Of a stretch of DNA of 64,000 nt, positions 11,201 through 21,924 are shown piece by piece. This DNA comes from Avena insularis. Its lineage: Eukaryota; Streptophyta; Magnoliopsida; Poales; Poaceae. The stretch is taken from assembly GCA_023614405.1 (NCBI GenBank), contig CM042689.1, positions 282,355,533-282,419,532 on the forward strand, written 5' to 3'. The translations under genes and the position numbers were made by a program. The notes beneath the pieces are model-generated. The model was given only the letters and a program-made list of their open reading frames with translations, was not told the origin of the DNA and did not search any database. How positions within the stretch are numbered: the first letter of the stretch is position 1; each line of letters opens with the position of its first letter.

Positions 11201-12652
11201 CCGAGAGGAGATGGCGCCTGGAGGAAAAGAGAGAGGAGGGCGAGGCACTTATGATGGCGTGGTCACAACGAGGAATTACTGCGGCGTTGATGCGAATTGC
11301 TACATGGAGTAACAACCATAAACTGACGGCGTAATGCGAGGGGGAACGGTCGAGGGTGGAGACGACGACTGCCAGCGTGGGGTCGCATCGACAGCGAGAG
11401 AGAGAGAGGGAGTGGGTGTGGGGGCCAGGCGTCAGCGACTACGCGGGTGTGCTCGTGGGTGGAGAACATTTCGCGAGAGGGGGAGGAGTGGGTTGCGCTG
11501 CTGGGCTTTAGTTGGGCCAGATGGCTGGGTTTGCTTCTTTTCCCTTTTTTTTCCTGATTTCTTTTTCTATTTTGAATTTCTGTTTTCAAATCCAAACATC
11601 CATTTGATTTCAGATTTATTTTTAAAACCCTTTTCAAACTTTCAGTAGGTTTTATTCTGTTTATTAATGTATTTAAATTTTCTTTTTTAGAATATTTCAA
11701 ACATTCCTTTTATGGTTTATAATATATTTAAAATAGACACTTGTCATTATTTAAATAGGATTTTAAATATATTTTCAAACTTCTATTTTAATTCCAATGT
11801 TTTACCAAACCTTTTCAGTAGTATTTATTCTTTAGTACAAAATAATTCACTTTGAATTTATTATTTAAAATACTTTAATATGATTTAATGTTCATTTAAA
11901 TTGGGAATTTCTTTATTTAAATAAAATTGGATATTAAATAATCCTTATGATTTTATTTAAATAATCCTTTACTCTTTTTATTAATCAATAATCTTTCATA
12001 TCATTGTTTGGCCAAGATTTTATTTGGCTTTTTAAATATTCCCTATTTACTTATTTCTTCCTTTGCCTTATAAAATGCATATCTTTTTATTTAAGGATCC
12101 AAAATTGGTGATTCCAATTTGTATAATTTTATTTAATATTTGTTTATCCTTTTAAATCTCTTTCGGATTTATTTGCTCAAGATTTGGAATGGATCCTAAA
12201 TAGGGCTTTATTAGCTTTAAAAATTTATTTCGTTTTAACTTATTAAATTCATAAGTTTTTATCCATGGCTCCAAATTGAGTGAAACCAATCCCTATGGTT
12301 TTATTTTTTTTCTTTATCATTCTTGATTATTTATAAATGTTTGTTGACAAATTTTTATATGGATCAAATCCATGGTCTTAGAGAGATCTTGGAAATGAAT
12401 TATTCCATTAGGGTTTTAGGGTTCTGGTTTAACTTTTCCAAGTGTTTAAATTTAAAGATACATTCATTGATGAATGCATTTCACTTGATAGAAATTTGTT
12501 TGATTCCCTTTTCATTCAAAGTTTGTTCAAGATGGGCTTTGATGTTTCAATTTGGGATTAAAAAGTTTCTTTTCACCCTAAATTTCAACAATTATTTATT
12601 TTGTTTATTTATTTTTCACATTTCAAAATTTGGAAAATTTTGGGATGTGATA
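8217..12652 (-). repeat. 3' LTR of element III (about 4.4 kb)
   Basis: It matches 14445-18901 nearly base for base over its whole length, with scattered substitutions and short indels. The low-coordinate end is TGTAGAGGTCC. The high end is GGGATGTGATA, where the other copy reads GGGATGTGACA, so the LTR reads TGTCACATCCC...CCTCTACA in element orientation. It is mostly AT-rich with one GC-rich island. ORFs on its plus strand (10897-11334 and others) resemble nothing I recognise and are probably incidental. Confidence 0.92.
10500..11545. other. GC-rich island inside the long LTR
   Basis: A roughly 1 kb block that is visibly GC-rich sits within otherwise AT-rich LTR sequence. The matching block in the other LTR is about 16735-17790. 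In element orientation it carries TGGGCC/AGCCCA-type motifs and a GA/CT-rich run (near 11395-11410), then a gene-like stretch. It may be the LTR promoter and transcript start, or captured host DNA. I cannot decide which. Confidence 0.55.
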
Positions 12653-12672
12653 GGTTACCACCCTTAAAAGAA
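12653..12672 (-). promoter_or_regulatory. Polypurine tract of element III
   Basis: In element orientation the sequence next to the 3' LTR reads TTTTAAGGGTGGTAACC. This position and the purine run fit the plus-strand primer. A near copy (AAGGGTGGTAGTACC) lies about 80 bases upstream in element orientation, at 12731-12751. Confidence 0.6.
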
Positions 12673-12914
12673 ATCTTATCCCGAGATTTGGGAAGGCTAG
12701 AGGTTACAAGTTGGCTTAAAGATAACTAGGGTACTACCACCCTTAAAAAAAGTATTATAGGGTTACATTGATGGTTCACTTGACTATGGGTTTAATGATT
12801 GATATCTAAACAAGGAATCCTTATTTGACTCAGCTGAGTTATCTAATCCCTGCCATCCACATCATCTAATTCTTCAAGGGTTCCATACATGTCAATGTGG
12901 TTCACATGTCCATT

Positions 12915-13928
12915 CTAGGCCACATTGGAGTCATTTCCATTGGAGTTTCTAGCATCCTTTTTCTTTTTCTTCATAGGATAGTCTGATGCATAATGTCCAA
13001 GTTCCTTACAATTATAGCACTGCAACTGGCTAATGTCTTTGTTCTTGGAATTTCCATGTTGGTTCTGACCAAGGTCATCTCCATTGTCAGTATCATTCCC
13101 ATTATTATCACTTCCATTGTTGTTGTGGTGATGCTGATGTGGTCCAGAATCTTCATTGCTCTTTTCGAATGAACGATTCTTTTGTGATGATCCTAATTGA
13201 TACTTGAGTTTATGCTTCCTCTTTCTATTCTCAACTTGATTCATCTTGTTTTCCAAGATGGTGGCTTTGTCACAGAGTGATTGGTAAGTTGGGAGATAGG
13301 CAACAGATAGCTGCAGGTTCAACTCATCATTAAGTCCTTCGAGTAATTTATCTTTCCTCTTAGCATCTGTATCAACTTCATCCGATGCATAGCGTGCCAG
13401 ATTGTTGAACTCCTCGATGTACTCAGCCACATTGAGGTGACGTTGTTTCAGATTGTGGAATTCCTTTTTCTTCAAGTTCATCACTCCGGATGAGATGTGA
13501 GTTCTACGGAAACCATCCTCAAAAATAGCCCAAGTCACATCCTCAAGAGGAGTGGTGATCTGAAAGTTGTCCCACCATGTTGCTGCTGGCCCTTCAAGCA
13601 GATATGCTGCAAACCAAACTTTTTCCTCGTCGATGCAGCCAACAGTCACTAAGTCCTTGTTCACCGAACGTAACCAGTCATTGGCTACCATTGGATCAGT
13701 TGTTCCAGAGAACCTTGCAGGCCTTAGTTTTAGAGATCTGGTGAGCATGTCAAGTGCTGGAGGATTATTTTGATTGTTGTTGTTGTTGTTATTGTTGTTG
13801 TTCTGATTCTGATTTTGCATAAACTACGCCATCATCTTCATCATTTGAGCTTGAGATGTCATCAACTACTTCATATCGGGAGTGAGGTTGTTGTTGTTTT
13901 GGTTGGGGTTGGCACGACGGGGAGTCAT
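12915..13928 (-). pseudogene. Gypsy gag with poly-Asn N-terminus and CCHC knuckle
   Basis: Translation from the ATG at 13928-13926 begins MTPRRANPNQNNNN and meets two in-frame TAG stops before an open stretch of 301 codons that starts MQNQNQ and a poly-Asn run. Then comes the Gypsy retrotransposon gag core (RPARFSGTTDP, ANDWLRSV, GPAATWWDNF, then LNVAEYIEEFNNLARYA) and a zinc knuckle, CYNCKELGHYASDYP, near the C-terminus. The last knuckle position reads Tyr-Pro after Asp where Cys is expected (ASDCP), so the fourth ligand looks lost. Gag forms the particle and binds RNA. It is the only gene of this element. Confidence 0.88.
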
Positions 13929-14430
13929 CTGTTGGTTTAAATGGGATAAGTAATGATAGATAGACCTAAAGAAGTTCTAACACACAACCCAAAACAATCA
14001 AGTTCAATCAAACAATCAACAAGCAACTATTCACTTAACAACTTATGAGCTTAGCTCATGAGTTGAAGGAAACAACAAGTTTTCTTGAAACAATCAACCT
14101 AGTATAGTCATACCTCATAGGTCAATATGATCCATACACTAACATGATATCAATGTTTTTGGTAGGCAATCTAATGTCTCTTGGTTCTCACTTGTAGTCC
14201 TTATTGATGTCTAAGTTGAAGTCCTTGGTGAAACTAAAGTTGAAGTCATTGGTCATGGTGAAGGCTTTGTCCATCAAGTTGAAAAAGGAAGAGATGTAGA
14301 ATCGAAACCAAAAAGGTTGAGGAAAGAGGTTACAAGATTGTTTGTAAATAAGTTTTGGAACAAATACAACCCCTATTTTTCTAAGGGGTCTTGTCCAATC
14401 CTAGGGTTATAATCCTACAGGCAACACAGT
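13929..14430 (-). other. Leader of element III
   Basis: Untranslated region between primer site and gag. No recognisable coding sequence. Confidence 0.7.
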
Positions 14431-14442
14431 GCTCTGATACCA
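14431..14442 (-). promoter_or_regulatory. Primer-binding site (tRNA-iMet type), element III
   Basis: The minus strand reads TGGTATCAGAGC two bases inside the 5' LTR. This is the common plant primer site complementary to the 3' end of initiator tRNA-Met. Confidence 0.93.
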
Positions 14443-14444
14443 TC

Positions 14445-17400
14445 TGTAGAGGTCCTAACCTTTAATAAGGTAGAGATCCATGTGTTTACAATGCTAGTCC
14501 CTGGATCAATAGCTAGCATCCACAGTTAAGATGTAATATCAAGAAACAAAGGTCATAATACAACTTTATAACCAGGAATAAAATATTTCATTACATCTTA
14601 CATAGATCATTTGGCTATCACATTAAAATGCAGCAAAAATAACTATATAGCATGGAGTCCTTCATCTTCAAAGTGCCACATGCAATCATGTTGGTTGTAG
14701 ACTTCTAATCCCAATCAACACACTTCTCTAACATCAAACAAACCTGCAACATTATAAGTTATAGCCACAAGGGTCAATACATTTGAATTGTATTGGCAAG
14801 TTTCACTACTATGTAGAAATAAGGGGATCCTATCAATATATGCATATTTGGCTAAGTAGGCTTTAGGCTCATTTGCAGAAAGCAATATAGTTTTATCCTA
14901 TATTTTCAAAATAGTTCTGATCTTTTGACAATCTTTCCGAACTCCTTGGAAAACTCCAAGTGCTTCTAATCCCTTGTTGACACCATCAAGTTTTACTTTG
15001 AGAAATTGTAATGTCAAGATCTTCCATAGCTTCAGGGCTTAGTTGCTTAGAGTTGTCCATAACTGGGGACACGTCTAAGTACTTAGAATTTGATCTTCTG
15101 CAGAAGTTGTACACTTTACCCACATGACACAATCTCGTCTTGACGTCACCAATGGCCGCTGGATAAGTACACACCAAATGGAGTATCGGCAGATCGAGAA
15201 TGTGACAAAGTCTTTCCATAGAAGTCCTACCAATACACAGTGCTAGCTTGTCTACCAGGCACCAATGTAAGGATATATTTCCAATACATAATTCTAGTTA
15301 ACCTGAAGATGCCACTGCAAGGGTCTTCCACTATGTAGTTGACTAAGCCAGAGCCCATTTAGCATGTGGCTGTACACGGAAGCCACTGTACGAGAAACAT
15401 GTTCAATCTCTAAGTCCCTGGGTGGTTTTCTTCTAGTGCACATACAAAAACATAGCCATATAAACATTGTTCCCTTTGTTGCCACCTTGTCCAAAATTGA
15501 GTATCCTCATTCCACCTAGGTGGTTCATTGAGTACTTGTTTTATTATATAAAACATATATTTTTCCAACACTTCATATAATCATATCATGTATTCCATCC
15601 CAAGTCTATAGCAGAGCTAGGCATACTACAACTATGATGTTTTCACTAAGGAAGATGGATTTCCTAATAAGACATAGCATAGCATAATAACATAGTAGCC
15701 CTATCATGCATACTACAAAAATACCACTTAGTGTAGTGAAAATAGTAGGACATGGATGATAGTGTCACTTGCCTTTTTAGTAGAGAATATTGGTTCACTC
15801 CTTGATCTTGCAAATATCACACTCTTCTAGTTTTACTACAATTCAATCAAGCAAGCACATATTCAAACTAGCATTCAAACAATTTATCACATGAAACAAT
15901 AAAATCAAGCAATGCATGCAAGCATGCAAAAGAGTGTTTTATTTGGAAATGTGGTTTCTAGTAGGCTCTAATCATTTTTAAAGCTCCTATTGATCATTTA
16001 CCAAAGTGGTAAAACCATTTAAATTCAAGTTGGTGAAAATGGCCATTTAAATCATTTTTGTTTTGCTAAGAATGATTTAAAACAAAGTAATATTTTGTAG
16101 TGTTAGTCAAATATATTTTTAAACACAATGTTAGTGTTTATGGTTAAACGGTTTAATATTAATACATTTGCAAAAGGTTTCATCCAAATTCCCATTTTTA
16201 TTTCAAAGCAATATTTTATTTGCTAGAAATGCCTTTATCAAAGTAATAATTTACTAAGGTTCATGAAATATGTTTTCAAATCCCAAAACCTGGTATTAGG
16301 GTCATAGAGTTTAAGTCACATCCTTTTCTGAAAGGTTTTGCTTTAAAAGCATTTTTAAACCATAATCAATATTTTTATTTAGTTAGAAATGCTTTTATTC
16401 AAAGATTTAATTCCTAAGTGTCACCAAATATAATTTTAAATCTACAAGTTGATTTCCATGGTAAGTAGGTTCAAAACAATTCATTTACAAAAGATTTTAC
16501 CCTAAAAACATTTTTAGAATTAATTTTATATCCAGAATAGGCCTAAACAAGTTTATGCAAAGACAATCAATTTTATAGAACCAAAACACTAAACAAAGTG
16601 CATGGTTGGAAAGTTCACATTTTTCTGAATCTAGTGATATAAAATTTTCAAAATTTGGACGTGTGGATTAAAAGTTATGAATTTTACAAATCCTATCATC
16701 TAATAGATCTAATTCTGTTTTTAAATCGAAGTCAGTGCCACGCGTCTTAATTTTATTGGTCCATACCTATCATCTACGTAGGCCGTCAGATCTAACTTAA
16801 TTGCACGATGCATAAGCCATCTTACCTCTTTGTTTAAGTTTCTATCGTGACGCTTGGATCTAAATCCTACAGTTCTAAACACGATGACCACAGAGGGGCG
16901 ACGCTAGCGGCGGCGGTGCTCTGGCGGTGGCATTGCTGATGAACCAGGAAGCGCGGGCGAGGGAGAAGGGGCTTACCAGACTCGCAGGAGTGTGGCGATG
17001 CTCAATGTGGTCTCTGTCGGCCAAGGGGCGCACGGGTTCCAGAGGGATTGCTCGCCGGAGTCCGTGGCGTCGTCGGGTCCGTTTGTCAGTTGTCGGAGGT
17101 GAGGTTGCGGTCCATGCAGCAAGAAAAAGGATGACGCATTTAGACGCGCGCAAGGATGCTAAAAACGGGAGCATCAAAGCTAGGGAAAGGGGAGGTCGGG
17201 TTTTACCAGGGGGCTTCGCCGGAGAAGTGGAAGGCGACGGCGGTGTTCAGAGGTCGTCCTTGCCGATGATTCGGAATGCGTGCGGCAAAGCGGGTGGCAC
17301 TAGGAGATGCGCAAGAGGCTGCTGGTCAAGCTCGTGCAAAGCAGGGGCCGTGGGGGTGACTGTCCTCGCCGGAATTGACGAAGGAGCTCGTCGGAGCAGG

Positions 17401-18901
17401 GGGTTTCGAGGTTGCGATTGTGGCAGCCTGGTGGCCGAGAGGAGATGGCGCCTGGGGGAAAAGAGAGAGGAGGGCGAGGCGCTTATGATTGCGTGGTCAC
17501 AACAAGGAATTACTGCGGCATTGATGCGAATTTCTACGTGGAGTAATGACCATAAACTGTTGGCGTAATGCGAGGGGGAACGGTCGAGGGTGGAGACGAC
17601 GACTGACAGCGTGGGGTCGCGTCGACAGCGAGAGAGAGAGAGAGGGAGTGTGTGTGGGGGCTAGGCAGCAGCGACTGCGTGGGTGTGCTCGTGGGTGGAA
17701 AACATTTCACGAGAGGGGGAGGAGTGGGCTGCGCTGCTGGGCTTTAGTTGGGCCAGATGGGTGGGTTTGCTTCTTTTCCCTTTTTTTCCCGGTTTCTTTT
17801 TCTTTTTTTCTATTTTGAATTTCTGTTTTCAAATCCAAACATCCATTTGATTTCAGATTTATTTTTCAAACCCTTTTCAAACTTTCAGTAGGTTTTATTC
17901 TTTTTATTAATGTATTTAAATTTTCTTTTGTTAGAATATTTCAAACATTCCTTTTATGGTTTACAATATATTTAAAATAGACACTTGTCATTATTCAAAT
18001 AGGATTTTAAATATATTTTCAAACTTCTATTTTAATTCCAATTTTTTACCAAACCTTTTCAGTAGGTTTATTTATTCTTTAGTACAAAATAATTCACTTC
18101 GAATTTATTATTTAAAATACTTTAATATGATTTAATGTTCATTTAAATTGGGAATTTTCTTTATTTAAATAAAATTGGATATTAATAAATCCTTATGATT
18201 TTATTTAAATAATCCTTTACTCTTTTTATTAATCAATAATCTTTCATATCATTGTTTGGCCAAGATTTTATTTGGCTTTTTAAATATTCCCTATTTACTT
18301 ATTTCCTCCTTTGCCTTATAAAATCCCTATCTTTTTATTTAAGGATCCAAAATTGGTGATTCCAATTTGTATAATTTTATTTAATATTTGTTTATCCTTT
18401 TAAATCTATTTAGTATTTATTTTCTCAAGGTTTGGCATGGATCCTAAATAGGGCTTTATTATCTTTGAAAATTTATTTCCTTTTAACTTATTAAATTCAT
18501 AAGTTTTTATCCATGGCTCCAAATTGAGTGAAACCAATCCCTATGGTTTTATATTTTTTTTCTTTATCATTCTTGATTATTTATAAATGTTTGTTGAAAT
18601 TTTTTATTTGGATAAAATCCATGGTCTTAGAGAGATCTTGGAAATGAATTATTCCATTAGGGTTTTAGGGTTCTGGTTTAACTTTTCCATGTGTTTAAAT
18701 TTCAAGATACATTCATTGATGAATGCATTTCACTTGATAGAAATTTGTTGGATTCCCTTTTCATTCAAAGTTTGTTCAAGATGGGTTTTGATGTTTCCAT
18801 TTGGGATTAAAAAGTTTCTTTTCACCCTAAATTTCAACAATTATTTATTTTGTTTATTTATTTTTCACATTTCAAAATTTGGAAAATTTTGGGATGTGAC
18901 A
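14445..18901 (-). repeat. 5' LTR of element III (about 4.46 kb)
   Basis: Near-identical partner of 8217-12652. It starts (element orientation) TGTCACATCCC at 18901 and ends CCTCTACA at 14445. Differences between the two copies include a rearranged stretch around 16768-16780 against 10540-10555 and a short deletion near 16905. The GC-rich island is at about 16735-17790, with a GA-rich microsatellite near 17626-17645. Confidence 0.93.
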
Positions 18902-19844
18902 GCATCACCGCTAGCCGCCAACTGATCTACGGAGACAACTCCTTGTCAATCGTATCTCATATGACTCCTGTTTAATGGGTGGCATCACATGCCCCGGCTC
19001 CCGTCCGACTTTTCCCCGAGCCCCACAACCGTTGTGATAGACCCGTCTAGCATACCGAGTGTTTCCGCAGTAAGAGTCCGACTCGAACCCACCTAGCCAG
19101 AAAGAATTGGCAGCACCTCAATTTTATGAGCCCACTACCAAAAATGTCCGACTTGTGATGGTGCAAACACTGGCGGGAAAACCTACTAGACCTTCCGTGA
19201 GGGATTAAAATTTACCGACATTCTAATAGAGGTAAAACAGAGACATATGAACAACACAAAATAAAACAATTATAATGTGAAATGGTATGGCTCTCTTCAT
19301 GGTGATCTCCATCTCCACAAAGCCTATAATCCGACTCGTGCCAACTCTTGTCACTTGACATCTTTCTCCAAGTCACCGACATGTACATCGACTTGCATGT
19401 CATCTAGATTCTCCAAACAGCTACACTAGCTTAGGAAAGTAAATTACATAGAGAATCTAACACGCAGGTCATTATACAATAAAATGACACCACCTAGGCT
19501 CCAGTCGGCTGACAAAAACCATGATTCGCAGATCACCTATGGATTACACACATACATCACATGCACATGAACCATACGATTCAAAACTTCCTGCAAAAAA
19601 CAAGTTATGCATAGATACGCTATCAACCGGCATTGTGAAACTCGCAACGACATCTAACGCGCTATGACAGGGCAGTATGATGACGGAAATCAGATCTACC
19701 ATTCCCCGAGTACAGTTGATCCAATCAACATAGTACAAAACCGATCTATCTCATAGATCGACCACCAAAATAGCATATAGATATCATCTACAGCCAACCG
19801 CATATCACATATGCGAGATCTTGATCCTAAAAACAGAAGCTATT
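18902..19844 (-). other. Copia element II leader, LTR-proximal part
   Basis: Starts with the GCATC duplication and runs to the primer site. It shares a GGAGATGGAGATCACCATG stretch (minus strand, near 19290-19320) with the leader of Copia element V (near 30041-30058), which supports relatedness of II and V. No coding sequence recognised. Confidence 0.75.
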
Positions 19845-19856
19845 GCTCTGATACCA
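19845..19856 (-). promoter_or_regulatory. Primer-binding site (tRNA-iMet type), element II
   Basis: The minus strand reads TGGTATCAGAGC one base from the LTR edge, the standard Copia primer site. Confidence 0.93.
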
Positions 19857-19857
19857 C

Positions 19858-21241
19858 TGTTGGGCCACATAGAGATAAAACAAAAACTTTTTCCCTCTAA
19901 CATGGTGATCCCAAGATCCAGCTTAGGTAGAAGGCCATGAAGATTACCACTAGACACGCGATTGCGGATTACTGATGAAGCGCGTCAGTTGATGCAGTGC
20001 AGTCCTCACAATACGATCCAATCACGATCGTCCTAGTGATGATCGTTCAGCACCTCTGCTGGTATCCACACGTACAAGGAGGAGCGTCGGCGGTGAACTA
20101 CTAGGTTCAGTTCGTTGGCAGGACTGCTGAGGAGCTAGGGTTTCCAACTCATGGAATGACCTAACCGATAAAAGATTAACCCTTCTGGGTTACTATGCTC
20201 CACAATATGTAGGGAGTGAATGTGGGCTCCACTCTCATGGCCCATTCACTAAAGCCCATATAATATTAGTCCATGTGAGTCCAACTCACTAACTCAGTCC
20301 AAATCCGGCTCGGGTCCAACCCAACCAGATTTCTGGTTCAGATCCAATCTGAACCTGCTCCCGCTCTTAAGTGTGTGACCCCACAGGCTCATGGCTACTT
20401 GTACACGATTGGAGTCCAACTCCCAATCGATCAGTCGACAGCGGCTCATAGCAGAACAAGTCGACTCCCAAGTACCAAAGAGTCATGACGACTTGCCTTT
20501 CCAATGCGACTTATGTCTGAGTCCCTTTTCCATCACGATATACCTTGTTAGACTATAGGCGAATATTTGTCATCCCTTAAATAATGCGACTCTCTTCTCG
20601 ATCCGAGATAAGTGATTCACCCGACTAACTCTTAGTCGATCACCTCGGTTAACACTTAACCACGTCGTGCATGGCCATGCTTTCCGAATCATATCATCAG
20701 AGAGGGCCCAGAGAATATCTCTCCAAGTGGACGGGCAAAATCCCATCTTGGTTATTCACATCATGCAGCTTGATTCTCGGTTCACCCGAACTCTGCCTTT
20801 ATAACTTCCCTGTTACGGATCAGTGTTTGACAGAACCTAAGTCGGTGATCCTCAACTCGGACCATGAAATAACCTCAGGTCTAAGTATTACATTGATTGA
20901 GATATACAAATGGAAACTTGTTCGTTGTACCTCAATATGGGTCAATCTGGCTCGCTAAACTCTTTAGCCAAATATGTGTAAGTCGGAATAGCATCTCCAT
21001 GCCCATGACAAGTGGAAACGAGTCATCAGGCCGACTTTCACATTTGTCTAAGTTGTGTGTCCAGCACAACCTCGATGACCAAGGATATTTAGTACAACCA
21101 ACATGAATGTATAGTTCCACAACCGAATCACATATTCAATGATATACATCAGATGCTCATACAAGGACAACTTAATAACTTTATGAATACAAGGGGAAAA
21201 AATCATCATACATGATTTCCTCTAGGGCATATTCCCAACAC
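19858..21241 (-). repeat. 5' LTR of Copia element II (about 1.38 kb)
   Basis: In element orientation it starts TGTTGGGAATATGCCCTAGA at 21241 and ends GGCCCAACA at 19858, giving perfect TGTTGGG/CCCAACA inverted ends. The start resembles BARE/WIS/Angela LTRs. The expected target duplication on this side is CCATT (21242-21246). Its partner lies beyond the window. Confidence 0.9.
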
Positions 21242-21360
21242 CATTTCCGTGTGGGATCCAGATCAAAGCCACCATCATTGCGCGAGAACCTAGCGACCAC
21301 CTAACAATTTTCGTTCCCAGATGGGCCTGGGCGGTGATGAAGGCAAGGAGACAGGGCAAG
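21242..21360. other. Low-copy island, left fragment
   Basis: About 120 bases of sequence between element II and element IV. It ends in GCAAG, the target duplication of IV, and continues at 52056 in the pre-insertion locus. No gene recognised. Confidence 0.6.
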
Positions 21361-21882
21361 TGTTGGGGATATGCTAAATGGGTATCACCATTGTATGTCT
21401 CTAATTCGGATAACCCTGGTGGCCCATAGTCGGTAGCAAGGCGTATGGCCTACTGGGCGGCCCAGTTAGATGGATCCAGAAGGGAGGCCCATGCCGGATG
21501 AAGGAAGGCTACGGTAGAGTCACCAGCGTACACGTAGCCTTGGAGTGCAAGACACGTTAGACTAGTTGTATATTGTGTACTGTAATCTGTCCGGCTAGGA
21601 CTTTCCCTGTAACCCTAGGATCTTGTGTCTTTATAAGCCGGACCAACAGGATCCTTTAGGGCATCAATTAACTCATATCGCGCACAACAAACCGATCCCT
21701 ACAACCCAGCGTATTGCCATTATAGTGATTCATAGAAGGAGCAGGATTCCGCCACCGTCATGGGATCTTAACCTGGGTAAACTGTGTTACCTCGTACCCA
21801 CCAACCTTCCGCCTTACTCCACGTATCTAAACATGCTCTGTGAGGACCTCTCCATGGCATACTCGTCGGCAATACCAGGATA
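21361..21882 (+). repeat. 5' LTR of element IV (522 bp)
   Basis: Starts TGTTGGGGATATGC and ends CCAGGATA, with the terminal CA apparently mutated to TA. TATA-like TTTATAAG is at 21630-21637. It matches 51525-52050 and, in reverse, the LTRs of element VI. Confidence 0.92.
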
Positions 21883-21884
21883 GT

Positions 21885-21902
21885 TGGTGCACACAGTGGG
21901 GC
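21885..21902 (+). promoter_or_regulatory. Primer-binding site, element IV
   Basis: TGGTGCACACAGTGGGGC lies two bases after the LTR and matches the corresponding site of element VI (TGGCGCCCACCGTGGGGC). The tRNA cannot be named safely from memory. Confidence 0.65.
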
Positions 21903-21924
21903 AAGAGGCGCTTCAGGCTCTACA

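Larger units (their letters stand above)
8217..18901 (-). mobile_element. Element III: non-autonomous gag-only Gypsy element with giant LTRs
   Basis: Complete element of about 10.7 kb flanked by a perfect 5-bp duplication GCATC (8212-8216 and 18902-18906). On the minus strand: 5' LTR 18901-14445, primer site 14442-14431, leader, gag 13928-12915, short 3' region with purine tract, 3' LTR 12652-8217. The interior is only 1.8 kb and encodes no protease, RT or integrase. Mobilisation would need enzymes from another element. The LTR start TGTCACATCCCAAAATTTTC and the gag type suggest a chromovirus (Tekay-like) helper, an inference. It inserted into the leader of element II. Confidence 0.93.
5273..21241 (-). 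mobile_element. Element II: BARE/Angela-like Copia retrotransposon, interrupted
   Basis: Reading the minus strand: 5' LTR (21241-19858), tRNA-iMet-type primer site (19856-19845), leader (19844-18902 and 8216-8051), gag from 8050, then pol down to 5273 inside RT. The leader is split by element III with a GCATC duplication. The RT is cut at a motif reading SIYGLKQ, where the LTR of element I begins. The rest of pol and the 3' LTR should lie to the left of the window. The LTR start TGTTGGGAATATGCCCTAGA resembles BARE/WIS/Angela LTRs. Order PR-INT-RT identifies Copia. Confidence 0.88.

Noticed and set aside
10897..11334. Plus-strand ORF of 145 codons, with a 213-codon counterpart at 16927-17568
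   Set aside because: Lies antisense within both LTR copies of element III, in GC-rich sequence that easily stays open. No recognised domain, and the two copies differ in start and frame context.
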